A stretch of 64,000 bases of DNA from contig NZ_JABXYT010000001.1 of assembly GCF_013394775.1 (NCBI RefSeq), positions 1,874,501-1,938,500 of the forward strand, written 5' to 3'. Below are positions 35,292 through 44,830 of this stretch, in pieces; within the stretch, counting starts at the first letter, position 1; the number at the start of each line of letters is the position of its first letter. This stretch comes from Oribacterium sp. oral taxon 102 (lineage in GTDB: Bacteria; Bacillota; Clostridia; Lachnospirales; Lachnospiraceae). Below the pieces are notes generated by a model, which was not told where the DNA came from, did not search any database, and saw nothing but the letters and a program-made list of their open reading frames with translations. The position numbers were made by a program, and so were the translations under genes.

Positions 35292-35590
35292 CCTTGTATT
35301 TTTTGCTGAATTCCGTTGTCTTTGGCAAACCCGGCACGACTCACACCTTCTCACACAAATACACCCACTTAATAGTCTGTTGTAGGAAATTCTCATAAGT
35401 CCACCTCGTCCTGCCATGTCTTTGCAAGTTAAAATAATTCAGTCTAAATTATAGCACCTTTCCTCCGATTTCCCGCTACCGGTCTGATTTCCGCTGTGCT
35501 ATACTTCGGGAAAAGCCTGCCGTATCGAAGCATTCCCGCCTTAGGCGAAGAACTACGGGGAAAGAGAGAAAAGAGAGGAAATGGAAGGAA

Positions 35591-36907
35591 ATGAAAGCCT
35601 TATTATCTGAACTGATTCTTTTTGACAGCCTGAAAACAGATCCGGTGCTCCGGCAGATTGCGGAGATCCTTTCCGAAGCAGAATACAGCGCTGCGGAGGA
35701 TGCCGCACATCTCTCCGCGCTCCGTGCACGGCTTTTCTCGGAGGTGCACCATATTCTCGAGACAGCTACCCGCTACGGCTTCCGCGACGACCTCTGGGGC
35801 GGTTACCTTACCTGGCGTATGATGACCGACGAGCATCCGCTGGCTCTCGTCAGCGAGAAACGGGAAATGCCGAACGGCTCCGCCGCGGATCTTTTCGAGA
35901 TGGATCTCAAGAAGATCCATGCTCTCCTGCATTATGATTTTTCCTCCCTCGAGGAGAAGCTCGGAACCGCCGTGCTCTCTACCCTCCGGCATTATCATGC
36001 CGTGCAGAAAAACGAACGAATGTATTTTCGCTCCCTCTCGGAGATCGTCAACAGTCTGAGAGAACGGTTGATGCAGGACTCTGCCGCACTGCCGCAGCTG
36101 ATGCAGGATTTCTACCGGGATTACGGGGTCGGGCTCCTCGGTCTCAATAAGGCGTTCCGCATCCGGGAGCTGCCGGACGGCACGTCGGAGCTGGAGCCGA
36201 TCCACAATCTGGAACAGGTGCACTTCGAGGATCTGCTCGGCTATGAGTCCCAGAAGGCTCTGATCCGCGGAAACGTAGGCGCCTTTCTCGAGGGACGAGC
36301 CTTCAATAATATGCTGCTCTACGGCGATGCCGGTACCGGCAAATCCACCTCGGTGAAGGCGGCGCTGCATGAATTTTATCCGCAGGGGCTTCGGCTGATC
36401 GAGATCTACAAGCACCAGTTCCGACACCTCTCGCAAGTGATCTCGCAGGTGAAGAGCCGGAACTATCACTTCCTCCTCTTCATGGACGACCTCTCCTTCG
36501 AGGAATTCGAGATCGAATACAAGTATCTGAAGGCGGTCATCGAGGGCGGCTTCGAGACGAGACCGGACAATATTATGATCGTGGCGACCTCGAACCGCCG
36601 TCACCTCATCAAGGAGAACCTCTCCGACCGGAAAGATATGATCGATCAGGAGGATCTGCACCACTCTGATACGGTAGAGGAGAAGCTCTCGCTCGTGGAT
36701 CGCTTCGGGCTGAATATCCTCTTCTCCCGTCCGACGCACGAGGAGTATCTCCAGATCGTACGAAAGCTCGCGGCACGTTACGACATCCTGCTCTCCGACG
36801 AAGAGCTGATCCGCCGTGCCAATACCTGGTCAGTTCGAAAAGGCGGCTGTACAGGGCGGATCGCGCAGCAGTTCATCAATTCACTCGCACCGAGGCTGTC
36901 CTTATAG
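35591..36907 (+). CDS. DUF815 family AAA ATPase
   Basis: 438-residue ATP-binding protein. The N-terminal 200 residues are helical and specific to the family; the AAA core follows with Walker A GDAGTGKSTSVK, Walker B LLFMDDLSFE, sensor-1 IVATSNRRHL and a Cys-containing C-terminal arginine motif (KGGCTGRIAQQF). DUF815 proteins occur widely in Lachnospiraceae; their role is unknown. The start codon follows GGAAGGAA. It shares a bidirectional terminator with purA. Confidence 0.9.
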   Translation: MKALLSELILFDSLKTDPVLRQIAEILSEAEYSAAEDAAHLSALRARLFSEVHHILETATRYGFRDDLWGGYLTWRMMTDEHPLALVSEKREMPNGSAADLFEMDLKKIHALLHYDFSSLEEKLGTAVLSTLRHYHAVQKNERMYFRSLSEIVNSLRERLMQDSAALPQLMQDFYRDYGVGLLGLNKAFRIRELPDGTSELEPIHNLEQVHFEDLLGYESQKALIRGNVGAFLEGRAFNNMLLYGDAGTGKSTSVKAALHEFYPQGLRLIEIYKHQFRHLSQVISQVKSRNYHFLLFMDDLSFEEFEIEYKYLKAVIEGGFETRPDNIMIVATSNRRHLIKENLSDRKDMIDQEDLHHSDTVEEKLSLVDRFGLNILFSRPTHEEYLQIVRKLAARYDILLSDEELIRRANTWSVRKGGCTGRIAQQFINSLAPRLSL

Positions 36908-36928
36908 CCTGTGCTTCCCTTTTCCATG

Positions 36929-36960
36929 AAAAAAGCGATTGCCCGTGCAATCGCTTTTTT
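36929..36960. terminator. Bidirectional terminator between DUF815 and purA
   Basis: A 14-bp perfect stem (36929-36942 with 36947-36960) that begins with six A and ends with six T, with a 4-base loop. Confidence 0.95.
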
Positions 36961-36978
36961 ACACTCCCTCTTCCTTCC

Positions 36979-38265
36979 TCAAAGCTTCGGAGTTCTGTGA
37001 AGAATCGCTTCCCGCTCCGGTCCGTTGGAGACCATCGTGATCGGTGTCTCGATGTGCTTTTCGATAAAGTCGATATAGCTCCGGCAGTTCTCCGGCAGCG
37101 CTTCATAGCTTTTGATGCCGCGGATATCGCACTGCCAGCCCGGAAGCGTCTCATAGACCGGCTTTGCGCGGTTCAGCTTCGTGGTGACCGGGAAATCTGT
37201 CGTGATCTCTCCGTCGATCTCATACCCGACGCAGACCTTCAGCTCCGGGAGATAGCCCAGCGGGTCGAGCACAGTCAGTACCGCCTCGGTCGCGCCCTGC
37301 AGCTGGCATCCATACTTCGAGGCGACGGCATCATACCAGCCGACTCTCCGCGGACGCCCTGTCGTCGCGCCGTACTCGCCTTTGTCCCCGCCTCTTCTGC
37401 GAAGCTCCTCCGCCTCCTCTCCGAAGAGCTCGGATACGAAGTCGCCCGCGCCGACTGCGGAGGAATATGCCTTCGTCACCGCAATGATGTCCTTGATCTC
37501 ATAGGGCGGAATCCCCGCGCCGACCGCGCCGTAGGCAGCGAGGGTCGAGCTGGAGGTTACCATCGGGTAGATGCCGTGATCCGGATCCTTCATGGTTCCG
37601 AGCTGCCCCTCGAGAAGTACGGTCTTGCCCTTCCTGAGCGCTTCCCTGAGGAACCTGGAGGTATCCGCGACAAACGGGGCGATCAGATCCCGCTGGGCGT
37701 GCAGCTCGGCGAGCAGCACATCATAGGACAGCGGTTCCGCATGGTAGAGTCCCTCCAGCAGCGCGTTCTTGATCTCGATTACCTTGCGGAGACGCTCTGT
37801 CAGCACCGTCTCGTCGAAAAGCTCCGCCACCTGCAGCCCGATCTTCGCGTATTTGTCGGAGAAGAAGGGCGCGATGCCGGACTTCGTCGAGCCGTAGCTC
37901 TTCCCGGCGAGCCGCGCCTCCTCATAGGCATCCAGCGCCTTATGATACGGCATCATTACCTGTGCACGGTCGGAGACGAGGATCCGCGGCTCCGGAACGC
38001 CGGCCGCAACAATCGCCTGCAGCTCCTCCACAAACTTGCGGATATCCAGTGCCACACCGTTGCCAAGCACACAGGTCGTATGCCGGTAGAAGATCCCGCT
38101 GGGCATCAGATGCAGGGAAAAGCGCCCATAATCATTGATGATGGTATGCCCCGCATTGGCTCCGCCCTGAAAGCGCACCACGATGTCCGAGGTCTCCGCC
38201 AGCATATCGGTGATCTTCCCCTTGCCCTCGTCGCCCCAGTTTGCACCTACGATTGCTCGAACCAT
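36979..38265 (-). CDS. purA: Adenylosuccinate synthase
   Basis: 428-residue GTP-dependent enzyme joining IMP and aspartate. N-terminal GANWGDEGKGKITD (P-loop with catalytic Asp), GGANAGHT, and the late GTP-binding TTKLNRAKPVYETLPGW. Full length, with the purB gene next upstream apart from a small membrane protein gene. Confidence 0.97.
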   Translation of the reverse strand: MVRAIVGANWGDEGKGKITDMLAETSDIVVRFQGGANAGHTIINDYGRFSLHLMPSGIFYRHTTCVLGNGVALDIRKFVEELQAIVAAGVPEPRILVSDRAQVMMPYHKALDAYEEARLAGKSYGSTKSGIAPFFSDKYAKIGLQVAELFDETVLTERLRKVIEIKNALLEGLYHAEPLSYDVLLAELHAQRDLIAPFVADTSRFLREALRKGKTVLLEGQLGTMKDPDHGIYPMVTSSSTLAAYGAVGAGIPPYEIKDIIAVTKAYSSAVGAGDFVSELFGEEAEELRRRGGDKGEYGATTGRPRRVGWYDAVASKYGCQLQGATEAVLTVLDPLGYLPELKVCVGYEIDGEITTDFPVTTKLNRAKPVYETLPGWQCDIRGIKSYEALPENCRSYIDFIEKHIETPITMVSNGPEREAILHRTPKL

Positions 38266-38348
38266 TTTTTTCTCCTGTTTCTCTCCACCTTTTCAGCCTC
38301 CCTTCGAGCGGAGCGCCGGATTCGTGGAGGAGGAATTGTGTGAAAACG

Positions 38349-38534
38349 CTATTTCTTCGTCAGTCCCGCGAACCAGATGAAGATATAGATTACAGAGGGC
38401 ACAACCATCATTCCGAAAAGAATCGCCAGCATGTATTCCTGCGGCGCGCCGGTAAAGGCGAAGAAGAGCAGCAGGAGAAGCAGCAGCCCGATCAGAACCA
38501 GCGCGAGCCGCGCCAAAAGCCTCTTCCACTCCAT
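38349..38534 (-). CDS. Small hydrophobic two-helix protein, function unknown
   Basis: 61 residues, short basic N-terminus, then hydrophobic helices at about 8-27 and 34-56 and a Lys-Lys end. A GGGGGAAGAG site precedes the ATG. It lies between purB and purA in the same orientation. No family recognised. Confidence 0.6.
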   Translation of the reverse strand: MEWKRLLARLALVLIGLLLLLLLFFAFTGAPQEYMLAILFGMMVVPSVIYIFIWFAGLTKK

Positions 38535-38756
38535 CTCTTCCCCCCGTCCTTCTCTGCCGCCCTCTATGAAGCCGCAGGCAGTATTCTGCTGCAGTCCCTA
38601 CATGCCCTCGAATGGATCGTTTTGCATCATGGATGCCCTGCGATTCTCATACCTTCGACCCGCCTTGCACTCTTCGCGCTATTCCCTATCCCCCGGCGCA
38701 GAACCGCTCATATTATACCCTGATTTCCAGCGCTTTTCAAGGAAAGCCGGCATTTC

Positions 38757-40193
38757 TCAGACCCTGATCTCCGCGCGGAGCCCGAGCAGTCCTCTGTTCT
38801 TCTCAAGGATCGGATGAATCACTTCCCTGATGAATTCCTCCGTCTGCTCCGGCGCACGTCCGACATAGCGCTCCGGCTGCATTGCCGCCCGAAGCTGCTC
38901 GAGCGAGAGCTGGAAGGAGGGATCAGCCGCAATCAGCTCGAGGAGATTGTTGTCCTTCCCCTCCACCTTAACATTCCGCCCTGCCTCCATCGAGAGACGG
39001 CGGATGCGCTCATGCAGCTCCTGCCGGTCGCCGCCTGCCTTGACCGCGTCCATCATGATATTCTCGGTCGCCATGAACGGCAGCTCCGCCATCAGATGCT
39101 TCTCGATCACCTTCGGGTAGACCACGAGCCCGTCTACGACATTCAGGTAGAGCTCGAGGATACCGTCGATTGCGAGGAAGCCCTCCGGTACGGACAGGCG
39201 CTTGTTGGCGGAGTCATCCAGCGTCCGCTCGAACCACTGGGTCGACGCCACCAGCATCGGGTTCATCAGGTCGCTCATCACGAAGTCGGCGAGAGAGGCA
39301 ATTCGTTCGGAGCGCATCGGATTCCGCTTGTATGCCATGGCACTGGAACCGATCTGCTGCTTCTCGAAGGGCTCCTCCACCTCCTTCATGTGCTGCAGCA
39401 TACGGATATCATTCGTAAACTTATGCGCGGACTGGGCAATGCCGGAAAGCACGGAGAGCACGCGGAAATCCACCTTGCGGGAATAGGTCTGTCCGGAAAC
39501 CGGATAGCAGCCCGGGAAGCCCATCTTCCTCGCGATTCTGCAGTCGAGCTCCCGGCACTTCGCATGATCCCCGTCGAAGAGCTCGAGAAAGGAGGCCTGT
39601 GTGCCGGTCGTACCCTTGGAGCCCAGAAGCCGGAGACTCTCCAGCACGAAATCCAGCTCCTCCAGATCAAGCAGGAGATCATGCAGCCAGAGTGCCGCCC
39701 TCTTTCCGACCGTCGTCGGCTGCGCCGGCTGGAAATGCGTGAAGGCAAGCGTCGGAAGCGCCCTGTATTTCATCGCGAAATCCGAGAGCTCCTGCATCAC
39801 ATTGAGCAGCTTCTTTCGAAGAAGCTGCAGCCCCTCCCGCATCGTGATGAGATCCGTATTGTCCCCGACATAGCAGGAGGTCGCACCGAGATGAATGATG
39901 CCTCTGGCGTTCGGGCACTGCAGTCCGTAGGCATAGACATGACTCATCACATCATGCCGAACCTCCTGCTCCCGTTTCTCCGCCTCCGCATAGTTGATCT
40001 CGTCCTGATGCGCCCGAAGCTCCGAAATCTGCTCCTCCGTGATGGGAAGTCCGAGCTCCCGCTCCGTCTCCGCCAGCGCGACCCAAAGCCTCCGCCAGGT
40101 GCGGAACTTGAAGTCCTGTGAAAAAATATACTGCATTTCCTCGGAAGCATAGCGTCCGGTAAGCGGACTTGTATAGCGGCTGTGATCTGCCAT
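38757..40193 (-). CDS. purB: Adenylosuccinate lyase
   Basis: 478-residue fumarase/aspartase superfamily enzyme acting twice in purine synthesis. The signature SSAMAYKRNPMRSE (mobile loop with catalytic Ser) and HLGATSCYVGDN are present. Length fits the eukaryote-like, longer PurB subgroup. dapB lies 26 bases upstream (its end at 40219), same strand, so the dap and pur genes may be cotranscribed. Confidence 0.96.
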   Translation of the reverse strand: MADHSRYTSPLTGRYASEEMQYIFSQDFKFRTWRRLWVALAETERELGLPITEEQISELRAHQDEINYAEAEKREQEVRHDVMSHVYAYGLQCPNARGIIHLGATSCYVGDNTDLITMREGLQLLRKKLLNVMQELSDFAMKYRALPTLAFTHFQPAQPTTVGKRAALWLHDLLLDLEELDFVLESLRLLGSKGTTGTQASFLELFDGDHAKCRELDCRIARKMGFPGCYPVSGQTYSRKVDFRVLSVLSGIAQSAHKFTNDIRMLQHMKEVEEPFEKQQIGSSAMAYKRNPMRSERIASLADFVMSDLMNPMLVASTQWFERTLDDSANKRLSVPEGFLAIDGILELYLNVVDGLVVYPKVIEKHLMAELPFMATENIMMDAVKAGGDRQELHERIRRLSMEAGRNVKVEGKDNNLLELIAADPSFQLSLEQLRAAMQPERYVGRAPEQTEEFIREVIHPILEKNRGLLGLRAEIRV

Positions 40194-40218
40194 GACTCTT
40201 CTCCTTCTTCGTCTGTAA

Positions 40219-40974
40219 TTACGCGAGCGCGTCCTGCATACTATAGAGCCCCGGCGCCTGCCCCTGCAGGAACCTCGCCGCCGTCAATGCCCCCTGTGCA
40301 AAGATTGCTCTGGAATAGGCGGTATGATTCAAAGTGATGACCTCATCCTCTCCGGCAAAAATCACATCATGCACGCCGGCGATGCTTCCGCCGCGTATCG
40401 AGCTGATGCCGATCTCCTCTCTCGGACGCGCCATCCGCCGGTCGGCTCTCCCATAGACATAGCGCATCTGACCGGCAAGCGCCGCATTGACTGCGTCAGC
40501 AAGCGCCATCGCCGTCCCAGAGGGAGCGTCCGTCTTGCGCCGGTGATGCTGCTCTGCGATCTCGATGTCAAAGCCCTTCTCAAAGAGCTTTCGCGCCGCA
40601 GTCTGTACCAGCTCGAGCAGCAAATTTACGCCGATGGACATATTCGCACTGCGGAGAATCGCTGTACGCTTCGACAGCTCCTCCACTCTCCTAAGCTGCA
40701 GCTCCGAAAGCCCTGTCGTACAGAGCACGAGCGGCTTTCCGCTATGCTCCATGAAGTCCAGCAATCCATCAACCGCAGCGGCGGCGGAGAAGTCGACGAC
40801 GACATCGAAATCCTCCCTCACCCTCGAGAAATCATCATAGACCGGAAAGCCCTCCGTCGAAGAGGCGATGCGATCCACGCCTGCGACGATCTGCACGCCC
40901 GCATCCCCTTCGACGGCACGCGCAACATTACCTCCCATCACCCCCAGCGCACCATGCAGTAAGATTTTCAGCAT
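40219..40974 (-). CDS. dapB: 4-hydroxy-tetrahydrodipicolinate reductase
   Basis: 251-residue NAD(P)H enzyme of lysine/diaminopimelate synthesis. N-terminal GALGVMGGNVARA dinucleotide motif, catalytic EQHHRRKTDAPSGTA with the HH pair and Lys. dapA lies 292 bases upstream in the same orientation. Confidence 0.96.
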   Translation of the reverse strand: MLKILLHGALGVMGGNVARAVEGDAGVQIVAGVDRIASSTEGFPVYDDFSRVREDFDVVVDFSAAAAVDGLLDFMEHSGKPLVLCTTGLSELQLRRVEELSKRTAILRSANMSIGVNLLLELVQTAARKLFEKGFDIEIAEQHHRRKTDAPSGTAMALADAVNAALAGQMRYVYGRADRRMARPREEIGISSIRGGSIAGVHDVIFAGEDEVITLNHTAYSRAIFAQGALTAARFLQGQAPGLYSMQDALA

Positions 40975-41266
40975 TTTCTCTCCCTACCTCTCTTGAATGC
41001 TATATACTTATGCGACGAATCAGCAGCAGCTCAGGTAAGCCATTCATAATCCGCCGAAGCGGAAACGATTGCTATAAATTCGAAGCTCCATGCCGAAAGC
41101 TTCGGCACTGCCAATCGTATCCGTCCTGCGCGCCGCTTCTCTGAACTGCTGCATGTATTATGAACACAGCGGCTCTCCCGCCGTACCGTCCGATGCGCTG
41201 CCGGCGGGCAGTGCTGTCAGCAGAAGAGAGCAGCCCTCAAGAACTGCTCTCTGCCGAAACAAGGCA
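40975..41266. other. Spacer between dapA and dapB
   Basis: Contains a 9-bp AGAGCAG-type hairpin after dapA (41225-41252) without a good T-tract and a few short palindromes (CCGCCGAAGCGG; TGCCGAAAGCTTCGGCA). No gene or known riboswitch seen. Confidence 0.4.
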
Positions 41267-42151
41267 TCAGAGGATGCCGTACTTCTTCATCTCTTTTTCC
41301 AGAACCTCCCGGTTCTTCTCCTCCATATCCGTCAGCGGGAGGCGGAGGGAGCCGACTTCCATCCCCATCAGATTCGCCGCTGCCTTGACCGGGATCGGAT
41401 TGACCTCGGAGAAGAGCGCGCGGATCAGCGGCAGCGCGCGGAGCTGTTCCCTGCGGGCACCCGCGATATCGCCGTCGAACCAGCGCTGACAGATCTCGTG
41501 GGTCTGCCGCGGCGCGATGTTGGAGAGGACGGAAATCACACCGGAGCCGCCGATGGAGAGCAGCGGGACGATCTCGTCGTCATTGCCGGAGAAGAGCTCG
41601 AAGCGCTCATCCACGAGCGCCATCAGAGCAGAGCTCATCGCGATGTTGCCGGTCGCATCCTTCACGCCGACGATGTTCTCCACCTCATGATAGAGCCTCG
41701 CCATCGTCTCCGGCAGTATCGTCATACCGGTACGGGACGGCACATTGTAGAGGATGCACGGGATCCGCACCGATTCCGCAATCTGTGCGAAATGGCGGAA
41801 CAGCCCGTCCTGCGTCGCCTTATTGTAGTACGGCGTCACGAGCAGCAGTCCGTCCGCGCCTGCCGCCTCTGCCTCCCGTGAAAGCTTCACGGCGGTAGCT
41901 GTACAGTTCGATCCGGTGCCTGCGATTACAGGGATCCTATGGTTCACCACCCTGACACAATAACGGATCACTTCGCTGTGCTCCTCTTCAGAGAGCGTCG
42001 CCGCCTCCGCCGTCGTGCCGCAGGCGATGATCGCATCAGTACCGCCCGCGATCTGCTCCTCGAGCAGCTCGGCAAGCTTCTCATAGTTCACGGAACCGTC
42101 CGCATGGAACGGCGTAATCAGCGCCACGCCGGCGCCCTGAAATACAGCCAT
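41267..42151 (-). CDS. dapA: 4-hydroxy-tetrahydrodipicolinate synthase
   Basis: 294-residue TIM-barrel aldolase condensing pyruvate with aspartate semialdehyde. GTTAEAATL phosphate/substrate motif, YYNKATQDGLFRHF, and Schiff-base lysine in GVKDATGNI. Catalytic Tyr lies in YNVPSRTG. Complete. Confidence 0.97.
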   Translation of the reverse strand: MAVFQGAGVALITPFHADGSVNYEKLAELLEEQIAGGTDAIIACGTTAEAATLSEEEHSEVIRYCVRVVNHRIPVIAGTGSNCTATAVKLSREAEAAGADGLLLVTPYYNKATQDGLFRHFAQIAESVRIPCILYNVPSRTGMTILPETMARLYHEVENIVGVKDATGNIAMSSALMALVDERFELFSGNDDEIVPLLSIGGSGVISVLSNIAPRQTHEICQRWFDGDIAGARREQLRALPLIRALFSEVNPIPVKAAANLMGMEVGSLRLPLTDMEEKNREVLEKEMKKYGIL

Positions 42152-42235
42152 GTGAAATCCTCCTCTTCTGCTTACCTGAACTGTTGTAAATTCGTCGATT
42201 CCGATACCCGCGCCTCTAAGTGTCTCAGCTCCCGT

Positions 42236-44074
42236 TTATCCCTGCTTACGGGCGAAGCCTGCTCTCTTCCGAAGCGTCGGATCCAGAATCTTCTTACGGA
42301 TGCGGAGACTCTCCGGCGTCACCTCCAGAAGCTCGTCATTGTCAATGAAGTCGATACACTGCTCCAGTGACATGAGCTTCTTCGGAACCAGCTTCAGCGC
42401 CTCGTCGGAGCTGGAGGTACGGGTATTGGTCAGATGCTTGGTCTTGCAGACATTCAGCTCGATATCCTCCGACTTCGGGCTCTGCCCGATCACCATGCCG
42501 CTGTAGACCTTCTCTCCCGGTCCGATGAAGAGCGTACCGCGGTTCTGTGCCTGGAAAAGACCGTAGGTCACCGCCTCGCCCTGCTCGAAGGCGATCAGCG
42601 AGCCCTGATGCCGGTATGCAAGCTCCCCCCTGTACTCTCCGTAGCCGTCAAATTCCGTATTCAGGATACCGTTGCCCCTGGTATCGGTCATGAACTCGCC
42701 GCGGTATCCGATCAGTCCGCGGGACGGAATCTCGAATTCCAGCCGCGTATAGCCGGTTGCGAGCGGGCTCATTCCATTGAGTGTCCCCTTTCTCTGCGTC
42801 AGCTTCTGGATAACTGCGCCGGTGCAGTCGTCCGGAACATCAATATAGGCGATCTCCATCGGCTCCAGCTTTCTGCCCGCCTCATCGGTACGGAAGATAA
42901 CCTCCGCCTTGGAAACCGCGAACTCGAAGCCCTCGCGCCGCATCGTCTCCACAAGCACCGAGAGATGCAGCTCGCCGCGCCCGGAAACCTTGAAGCAGTC
43001 CGGCGTATCGGTTTCCTCTACACGAAGCGAAACATCTGTATTCAGCTCCCGGAACAGACGGTCGCGGATATGGCGGGAGGTCACGAACTTCCCCTCCGTG
43101 CCCGCGAGCGGGGAATCATTGACCATGAAGTCCATGGAAATGGTCGGCTCGGAGATCTTCTGGAACGGGATCGGCTCCGGGTTCTCCGGACTGCAGATCG
43201 TATCTCCCACATGAAGATCCTCAATGCCGGAAACCGCCACGATATCGCCGAAGCGCGCCATATCTACATCGGCCTTCTGCAGACCGTTGAATTCATAGAG
43301 CTTCGTGATCCGAACCCTTTTCTTCTTGTCCGGATCGTGATGGTTCACGACGACCGCATCCTGATTCACGCGGATCGTACCGTTCTCCACCTTACCGATC
43401 CCGATCCGTCCCACGAACTCATTGTAGTCAATCGTGGATACCAGAAGCTGCATCGGCGCACTCTCCGAGCCCTCCGGTGCCGGGATGTAATCGAGAATGG
43501 TCTCATAGAGCGGCTTCATATCCGTCTCCGGATCCTCCAGATTTCTCTTCGCATAGCCGTTCTTGGAGGAGGCGAAGAGGAAGGGGCAGTCCAGCTGCTC
43601 ATCGCTGGCATTCAGATCCATCATCAGCTCCAGTACGTCGTCCACGACTTCCTTCGGACGTGCCATCGGCTTGTCGATCTTGTTGATGACAACCAGCACC
43701 GGGAGCCGCAGATCCAGCGCTCTCTGGAGCACGAAGCGGGTCTGCGGCATCGGGCCCTCATAGGCATCGACGAGCAGGATCGCGCCGTTCACCATCTTCA
43801 GGATGCGCTCTACCTCTCCACCGAAATCCGCGTGCCCCGGCGTATCGATAATGTTGATCTTCGTGCCGTTATAGGAAATGGCGGTATTCTTGGACAGAAT
43901 CGTGATGCCTCGTTCCCTCTCCAGTGGGTTGGAGTCCATGACGCGGACGCCGACCTCCTGATTCTCACGAAACGCGCCGGACTGCTTCAAAAGCTCATCC
44001 ACCAGCGTCGTCTTGCCGTGATCGACATGGGCAATGATCGCCACGTTTCTGATATCTTCTCTTCTCTCTGACAT
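42236..44074 (-). CDS. typA: Translational GTPase TypA/BipA
   Basis: 612-residue ribosome-associated GTPase used in stress and cold growth. G1 AHVDHGKTTL, G3 DTPGHADFGGE, G4 NKIDKPMARP, then EF-G-like domains and the family-specific C-terminal domain. The ATG at 44074 (MSERREDIRN) has a GGAAG site; the upstream codons of the frame cross a hairpin element. Confidence 0.96.
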   Translation of the reverse strand: MSERREDIRNVAIIAHVDHGKTTLVDELLKQSGAFRENQEVGVRVMDSNPLERERGITILSKNTAISYNGTKINIIDTPGHADFGGEVERILKMVNGAILLVDAYEGPMPQTRFVLQRALDLRLPVLVVINKIDKPMARPKEVVDDVLELMMDLNASDEQLDCPFLFASSKNGYAKRNLEDPETDMKPLYETILDYIPAPEGSESAPMQLLVSTIDYNEFVGRIGIGKVENGTIRVNQDAVVVNHHDPDKKKRVRITKLYEFNGLQKADVDMARFGDIVAVSGIEDLHVGDTICSPENPEPIPFQKISEPTISMDFMVNDSPLAGTEGKFVTSRHIRDRLFRELNTDVSLRVEETDTPDCFKVSGRGELHLSVLVETMRREGFEFAVSKAEVIFRTDEAGRKLEPMEIAYIDVPDDCTGAVIQKLTQRKGTLNGMSPLATGYTRLEFEIPSRGLIGYRGEFMTDTRGNGILNTEFDGYGEYRGELAYRHQGSLIAFEQGEAVTYGLFQAQNRGTLFIGPGEKVYSGMVIGQSPKSEDIELNVCKTKHLTNTRTSSSDEALKLVPKKLMSLEQCIDFIDNDELLEVTPESLRIRKKILDPTLRKRAGFARKQG

Positions 44075-44116
44075 TTTCTGACTTCCTTCTTTATCCTCTC
44101 CGCCGGGACGCAAGTT

Positions 44117-44152
44117 CGCTCCGGATTTCCCTGATGGGAAATCTCTCCGCTC
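44117..44152 (+). repeat. 36-bp covarying hairpin element, copy A
   Basis: Flanks CGCTCCG and CTCCGCTC with arms GATTTCCC/GGGAAATC around TGAT, lying between yigZ and typA. Confidence 0.75.
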
Positions 44153-44156
44153 AAAC

Positions 44157-44771
44157 TCACAGAGTATACCACTGTGTTCTTTCTATTTCAAGTGAAATGC
44201 CGCCGTGTCCGAGCTCCTCAAGCTGTTTTTCGAAGGACGGGAGCGCCTCCTCCGGAATCAGCCAGCTCACCCGCACCTTGTCTGTATAGTCGGTGCTCTC
44301 CTCTCGGATAGACAGCCGCTCCGTGAGATAGCGCAGCCTCCCCAGCAGCGTATAGTCAAACTCGGCGGTTCCGCGGTAACCGCACACCGCCTCCATAAGC
44401 ACAGCGTTCCGCACTGCCTCCTTCGCGGCTGCAGTATAGGCGCGCACCAGTCCGCCGGTTCCGAGCAGGGTTCCGCCGAAGTAGCGCGTCACGACCAGAA
44501 GCGCATCCCGGAGCTCTTCCCCCTTCAGGACGCCGAGGATCGGCAATCCCGCCGTCTGCGAGGGCTCTCCGTCGTCCGACTGCTTCTGCGTCTCACAGTT
44601 CCGTCCCAGCACATAGGCATAGCAATGGTGCCGCGCGTCATAGTAGCGCTTCCGCACGGAGGCAAGCCGCTCCTCTGCCTCCGTCTCCGAAGAAATCGGA
44701 AAGAGCTCCGCGAAAAAGCGTGACTTCTTCTCCTCATATTCTCCGGTGGACTTTTCCCTTACATACTTCAA
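44157..44771 (-). CDS. yigZ: YigZ/IMPACT family protein
   Basis: 204-residue cytoplasmic protein with the IMPACT (UPF0029) N-terminal domain (KKSRFFAELFPI, RHHCYAYVLG, SDDGEPSQTAGLPILGVL, VTRYFGGTLLGTGGLVRAY) and a C-terminal ferredoxin-like domain. Function in bacteria is not settled. It lies between the PBP gene and typA on the minus strand. Confidence 0.93.
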   Translation of the reverse strand: MKYVREKSTGEYEEKKSRFFAELFPISSETEAEERLASVRKRYYDARHHCYAYVLGRNCETQKQSDDGEPSQTAGLPILGVLKGEELRDALLVVTRYFGGTLLGTGGLVRAYTAAAKEAVRNAVLMEAVCGYRGTAEFDYTLLGRLRYLTERLSIREESTDYTDKVRVSWLIPEEALPSFEKQLEELGHGGISLEIERTQWYTL

Positions 44772-44830
44772 ATCCGCTTCCCCTCTCTACTGCCGCCGGA
44801 GCTCTGCGACGGATATCCCTGCGGAACCCT

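Larger units (their letters stand above)
35163..35590. other. AT-rich 428-base intergenic region
   Basis: Contains two near-identical 30-bp direct repeats, each a hairpin with a T-tract. GC content rises again after about 35450 towards the DUF815 gene. A TATACT-like -10 lies near 35500. No gene seen. Confidence 0.6.

Noticed and set aside
38266-38348. Hairpin-like sequence after the small membrane protein gene as a terminator
   Set aside because: Short imperfect pairing without a T-tract.
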